From: Rosa chinensis
Lineage: Eukaryota; Streptophyta; Magnoliopsida; Rosales; Rosaceae
Length of the DNA stretch: 64,000 nt
Reading direction: 5' to 3'
NCBI RefSeq assembly: GCF_002994745.2
Contig: NC_037092.1
Location: 75,897,824-75,961,823 of the forward strand
The notes beneath the pieces are model-generated. The model was not told the origin of the DNA, did not search any database, and saw only the letters and a program-made list of their open reading frames with translations. Shown in pieces: positions 58,501 to 64,000 of the stretch. The translations under genes and the position numbers were made by a program. How positions within the stretch are numbered: the stretch's first letter is position 1; each line of letters opens with the position of its first letter.

Positions 58501-59990
58501 ACACATAGCTTTGCCTCTGATCCATTATTAAGCAGTCGAACCTTGACTTCATCTGATCATACTCACGGCCTCAAAGGATTAATTAATTTGTCATCACTTG
58601 TCTTCTTGCTAGTGAGAAACAGCTAGTTCAAAATGGAACAATTAAACCACTACTGCATCACATCACCGCTTCAAAATAGCTGACCAAATTAATTAAATCC
58701 GTCACCCCTTCACAAAGCATTTACCATTACAACTTAGCTTGTATTTCTTGTTAATTAAAACCACATAGCTTTGTTTTTTTAATTAACAATTCAAAGCTTT
58801 CATGTGTGCAGATTTAGTTGACCACGAAGCCCTGCTGCCAATTTTACAGAGGTAAGCATTGCAAACAAATAGTTGCCTACAGCTCTTTCCTTATGTCTCT
58901 TTTCTTTTCTTCTTTTCCTCTTGTCTGCAACTCTGCCTTCTGACTCTTTTATTTTTTTTATTTGCAGGTCACAGAGAAGGATTAAAAACAACTTTTAAAA
59001 GGTGAGGCTTTGATCATTTCTCTTGGTTGATTGGCTTTGTATGGCTTGTTTTGGGAAGTGGTGGTGCAAGGCTTTTACTATGGTGGAAGAAGGAAAACGA
59101 GGCAGAGCGGGGAGCTTCTTGTGTGATGTGTATTGCTGAGATTGAAGGAAGAAAGTGTGGCGTCTTGTGCAGATTTTTAGCGTTGGAACTTGGCCATTCA
59201 TGAATGACCCTACCTTCCAGCGTTAGAAACTGTAGCAGCCAAGCACGTTGAGACTCCGGCTATTCATGAACGACCATATCAGTCTAAACGCAAGAGGAGA
59301 GTTTCATGAAGCCGGGCCGTTCATGAACGACCATGTATTTCTTGGTAGCTCGAGAGAGTCTCAACAAAAGAGTAAAGGTTGTTCAAGAACAGCCTATCTT
59401 TTGTTAACAACAAGCTTGCTGAAAAGTATTTCCCTGCCAAAGAGCACGACATAAATGTGTTGTATACCTGAGCTTCACCTTCTGGGGTTTGAATCGTTGA
59501 TGGATCTGCTTGGCTTCACACTCTGTTTTGGCAGGACTGTAGCTTGTTTTCTGAATATTTTTCTCCTCTATCTCTCTGTCCCTCTGTGTATTTCTCTTCA
59601 TGTTATTATCCTTTTATAATAGTATAGCTGCTCCTCAGATAACTTTGCCTTCCGCAAGACTTGTAATTTTGAAATTTGAATGACAAACTTTGAACTTTGG
59701 ATAACAAGCTTATCTTGTGCTTTGACCAGCATCAAACCCATGTTTGCTTCACGTTTGAAGTCTTTTTCAAAGCTAGTAAACTTTGACTATCCACATCTCT
59801 CTTGCTTCATTTTGAATGGCCTATTTGCCGTTTGAAATGGTCAAGGCTGTAACAACATGGACAAACTTATCCATGTGGGATTTTGAATGTAATTCATTGC
59901 AAATGTATTTCTTTTTTTTTTCTACGGCAACCATATATAGGTAGCAACCAACTCTTTTATTTTTATTTTTTATTTTTAAACACAAGCAGA
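58501..59990. other. Spacer with a palindromic-core repeat
   Basis: No gene was supported. Around 59195-59400 the motif TTCATGAACGACC recurs at intervals of roughly 60 bases (see findings). Short frames on either strand lack motifs. Confidence 0.4.
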
Positions 59991-60003
59991 TTATGACACA
60001 TGG

Positions 60004-61014
60004 TGTCACGCCCCTGATTTTACACACATGAAAATCGATATATATAATCTCATAATTATACATGCGTGAACGTTCAGTCATCAATACAAAATACCTGAAA
60101 TCTTTTTCCCCTTAACTTACACACATATTGATGCCCTGAACCCTCAAAGTTAATATACACTCGCTCCATAGAGTTATATATTACACAAGCTTACGAATTA
60201 AATTGTCAACAACAAGATAAAACGTAAATCCTCCTCAGAGCTCACTACAACGGAAGTCCAAATAACGGTAAAGTCACAAAATTTGCTTCCTACCGTCTAG
60301 CTGCAAGTATGCAACCCCAACTTCAGCCCCGATTATCCTGACCTGCAGGATTAACCCCTACACCGTTTGAATGGTGCACCGGGTTGCCACACAACAAACC
60401 CGGTAAGCTTTTGCAAGCCCGTATGAGTAACTCAAACCACACACAACTCACACCAATCACGTTTAAATCAATAAACAAAGCACGAGATAAACTCACTCAA
60501 ATCACGAGATAAACTGACACGTTTAAATCAATAAACAAAGTACGAGATAAACTCACTCAAATCACGAGATAAACTCACACGTTTAAATCAATAAACAAAG
60601 CACGGCGGACAGACTAGAGCTCTAACTGATCGTATTCACTAACCCGGCTAAAGGCGTGAAGTCCCGATTTTCCCACCCACGATCCTCAACTCGTAAGTCT
60701 TTGGACCCGCGGTATAAATACCAAAACATTAAAGGAGTCACAGTGGACCCAAAATGTTACATGAATCTAAAATGAAAGATTCCCCGTAATTGACCTCTAT
60801 CAATTACTCCCGGTAAAAACCCATATTTAAATAAATCACCCGTGAACTAAAATGTTCCTCAAATACACAAATCTCAACGCTTTTCAAAACAAATCGAAAT
60901 TAACATTTCCACAATCATTTGTTTTCCAAAAGCCACAACCCAAAACAATAAAAAGCATCATTTCATGCATATTGCTTCAAAATCCACAAACCACCAAAAC
61001 ACATATATTTCACG

Positions 61015-61052
<38 letters not shown>

Positions 61053-62463
61053 CATCCGCTCAGGAATGCCTACTAATACCAACTATAGTTTGCAGTTAAC
61101 TAAATAACTCTCAAAAGATAAAGGTAAGCCCGTTGGTGAATGAACTTCGTGAGATTACTCACCTCGAAATTCCCGCTGCATCTTCACACCACTAAACTAC
61201 TTACAAAATGCACTCTGTCAAGCACCTAAGAAAAGTACAGCCTTGATTCAGTCAATGAAACACAAGGAATAACGTTCGAAACCTTAAATCGAACCAAAAT
61301 TCCCAAAGTGACGCCAATCGAGGCGAAACCACATCCGAGACCACCCAATGTCTCCAGAATACAGCTACGATCGATGTGACCAAACCACAAGTCGATCGGA
61401 CGCTCGAATCCTCACGGAACGAATAATTTCACCGACATGAAACGGCAAAAATCATAACAATTCCATACGAACTCCAAAATTTGTATATTATATATCGAAA
61501 CGCTCGTATCAACAAGTAGAACATATATAATTCCAAAAACAGCTCCTTAAGTGGCCAGAACACCGCCGGAAAGCTGCCACAGACGGTGGTGCACCGCCGC
61601 CGGCCAAAACTCAATATTTCACAAAACTCCCAACATCAAAGTTCTTCATCTAAGCATGCTTGTGAACTTTCATAATAGGCTCGAAGTCAGAAAACAAGCT
61701 TAAGGGATCAAAAACTACCTCATAAGCCGTGAACAGTAATCCAATCCGAGTTGATCGAAGTTTCACATGAATCGATCCAAACAACCACCAAGGATCGATC
61801 AACGAGGCTGCTCTGAGCTCAACCAAGAAGACTTGAAGCCTCGCCGACGTCGGAACAAGGATTTCCGACCAGGTCCGAAAACGCCAACCTGGACCGCCTT
61901 CTACCGCCGCCACCACCGAGAATCGGTGCTAGAGGACACCACAGGGACGACCAGACAGAGGAGAAGAACTGATCTGGAAAGTTTCGTCGCCGGAGACCGC
62001 CGCAGTTTGCCGGAAAAGTCGGGTCGGATCGTCTGGGTTCGGGTCGAGTCAGCCCGATAATTTCGATTCTGAAGGTGCGAACAAGAGAGAAGAGAGAGAA
62101 AGGAATGGTTTCCGGAAAAGGAAATTATGAAAATAGTAAGTTTCTCCTTCGGGAAACTTCTATTTATACCAAAATGGAAATTTCTTCCAATGGCCATAAC
62201 TTTCTCATACGAACACCGATTCTCGCATTCCACATATCCACGAACTCGTATCGACGCGCTCTACAACTTTCGTGAAGGAAGTTTTCGGAGAATCCCAACG
62301 AATAAAAAGTCAACCTTGAACCCCCCCTAAAGTCATACTTTTCAAATAATTAATTCGTCCGAAACACTTTCGCTCCGTCCACGAGCCACGAAACCGTCCA
62401 ACAACCATAAATTAGATTCCGGAAATTCCTCGGAAAATAATTACGAATTTCCGGGGCATCACA
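60004..62463 (-). mobile_element. Solo LTR, 2.5 kb, same family as 23934-26576
   Basis: On the plus strand it begins TGTCACGCCCCTG and ends CCGGGGCATCACA, the reverse of the other copy. CATGG flanks it on both sides (59999-60003, 62464-62468). A direct repeat of about 62-bp units (CACGTTTAAATCAATAAAC... CACGAGATAAACT) lies at 60458-60603, and an (AT)n run at 61018-61047. No second LTR or interior. Confidence 0.85.
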
Positions 62464-62468
62464 CATGG

Positions 62469-63350
62469 CTAATGTCACATCCAATGGTCTATTACCCTGT
62501 AGAGATTGATTTTACAATAATACCCATTTAGGTCTTTGTTCTTTCTCCTCTCTTTCTTATCGTCTTCCACACTCTGTAATTATAGAAATTCAAATGATCA
62601 AGAACCCAGATGAGATCTCACATAATTAACAAAACCCAGTTGAGGTTTAACAACTAAATCACTCTAAGTTGAACACCCAAGACCAATAATCATTTTGAAT
62701 TTCAAATAAGAAACTCAATTGAACTTTCATAAAATTAACATAACCAATCAAGCTAGCTTTCACACAATTAAAAGAAACCCAATCGAGATTCTCAAATATT
62801 TACACAAACCTAGTTGAGATTTTCACATATTAACAGGAAACACACTGAGAATTTCACACATTAACAAAAAACGAAAACAAATTGATGTTAACATAATTGA
62901 GTTAAAGACGGCGGCGAAAGGGAGAGTTGTTGGTGCTGCGGTCGACTGAGACGTTTCAGTCATCATCGTCGTAGCTGGTCCTCTGGGTGTTGGTGTTGAA
63001 GGAGCTAGAAATAAAGGGAGTGTCATGTGCTTGTCGTCTTCATCACAGTCCCAAACCCAGTCATGGCAGCCAGACGAAACCAAACCACTGCCGACGAAAT
63101 CCAGCCGTCTCTTACGAAACCCAAGCTTACATCTTCATCTTCTTACAGCGCCAACCCGAAATCTTCGGCAATGAAAGAATTGAAATAGAAGAAAACGAAA
63201 AAGAGATCGGTAGAGAAGTGAACGTTTAGAAGGAACATGAAAATTGAAGTTATTATGGACCATTAGATTAACAATAGACACGTGTCATGATCTACTTCAA
63301 AGCTTAGGTAGCTCAGATTAAAAACTAGTTCAGGAGAGGATCCACACCCT
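62469..63350. mobile_element. Possible inverted-repeat element around the solo LTR
   Basis: GATTATGACACATGG plus CTAATGTCACATCCAATGGTC (interrupted by the solo LTR) is matched in reverse by GACCATTAGATTAACAATAGACACGTGTCATGATC at 63257-63291. The interior has a short Ser/Thr-rich frame and no recognisable domain. Ends are uncertain. Confidence 0.35.
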
Positions 63351-63815
63351 TAAAGCCCACTAAGGAAACATATCGCATTCAGATGAAAAATCAATAACTT
63401 ACTTTCTTAATTAAGCATGTAATTATGGTATAAGACTATTAAGCACCGAAAAAGGCCCGTAGCCAATTCATTGGTACAATAGACTTTGTAAACTACACCA
63501 AATCCCTAGGTAATTACAAATTTGATAAAAGAAACCTGGACTGAGAGTTAACGTTGACGTTGTCATGGAATACTCCTTGAAAAGATTTGATCTATGGTGT
63601 CAGTGCTAGCTGCCAAAAAGATAATAACAGGTGATGTGAGAAGGAAACTGTAAATAAACATCTACCTTAGGCCCCACACCCACTAATCAGAAGCAGTCTG
63701 CCTAGCCAACAAACACATCAAGCTAAACGAGCCTAAGCCTAATATATATGCAGCCTATCATGGAACAAGGTCTAATTCCAAAAAGAATGCACAATCCTTC
63801 AGCACCTTAACAATG

Positions 63816-63998
63816 TTAGGGTGTCTTGCTCTTCACAAAATCATGACAGTCCCAAGGCTTTTTTGGGTTTCTTTTCCATTTCATGTAGCAGTCGTCATCG
63901 TCCTTGAGTATAGTGTCGCAGCTAGCTCCAAGTTCCCCATCAAATCCATTGATCCAATCAACATGCCTAACAGGAAGAGATGCAACAACATTGTAAAC
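63816..63998 (-). CDS. Last exon of an unidentified gene (partial, runs off the window)
   Basis: From an AG at 63999-64000 the frame reads VYNVVASLPVRHVDWINGFD, then GASCDTILKDDDDCYMKW and ends HDFVKSKTP before TAA. It has 60 residues with three Cys and three Trp and no membrane segment. Codon use and the clean acceptor look like a real terminal exon. The protein family is not recognised. Sequence 63350-63815 probably holds its 3' UTR. Confidence 0.5.
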   Translation of the reverse strand, partial: VYNVVASLPVRHVDWINGFDGELGASCDTILKDDDDCYMKWKRNPKKPWDCHDFVKSKTP

Positions 63999-64000
63999 CT

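Noticed and set aside
1..64000. CRISPR arrays, operons, rRNA genes or organelle DNA
   Set aside because: No regularly spaced repeats with unique spacers, no rRNA signature, and gene structure is nuclear eukaryotic throughout.

Overview
This is nuclear DNA of a flowering plant, almost certainly a eudicot. Genes have AT-rich GT..AG introns, nuclear tRNA genes are present, and intergenic space is packed with nested LTR, non-LTR, CACTA, Mutator-like and Helitron elements. The style of the repeats would fit Rosaceae, but the sequence alone does not prove that. All exon joins are hand-read from splice signals and protein-family resemblance. No alignment or search was run.

Layout. (1) 1-8.7 kb: a complete eight-exon gene for an internal-type alternative NAD(P)H dehydrogenase (NDA), minus strand, 2794-8623. 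Its 2.8-kb third intron carries five tandem antisense tRNA-Gln genes, one of them with a UUA anticodon. A decayed partial NDA copy with two more damaged tRNA-Gln copies lies at 258-2400. (2) 9-15 kb: MITEs, an ORF1-only LINE relic split by a solo LTR, and three tandem hAT-like MITEs. (3) 15.3-27.5 kb: a nest containing a Mutator-like MITE, a foldback element and a 10.1-kb CACTA transposon. The CACTA contains two solo LTRs and fragments of three host genes (bystin, an aspartyl protease and a purple acid phosphatase). A neighbouring duplicate of the target site keeps what looks like a CACTA excision footprint. (4) 28.8-34.1 kb: a young but coding-dead Ty1/copia element. (5) 34.4-39.4 kb: LINE pieces and short poly(A) retroelements with clear target-site duplications. 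(6) 40.1-43.6 kb: two tandem genes for PSY-type sulfated peptide precursors. (7) 44.5-50.2 kb: another poly(A) retroelement, then a 4.2-kb LTR element with no recognisable pol that carries host-derived coding sequence (a TBL acetyltransferase, and probably a TOC159 acidic domain). (8) 51.8-55.1 kb: two intact genes, a LORELEI-like GPI-anchored protein and the splicing factor PHF5A/SF3b14b. (9) 55.3-64 kb: a Helitron, a foldback element, a solo LTR related to the one inside the CACTA, and the last exon of an unidentified gene at the window edge.

The functional genes are unrelated housekeeping and signalling genes: mitochondrial electron transport, a peptide hormone pair, a receptor-kinase co-receptor and the U2 snRNP. 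They do not form one pathway. The most notable biology is in the accessory DNA: host-gene capture by two different transposon classes, a datable order of insertions, and expansion of tRNA-Gln genes within an intron.
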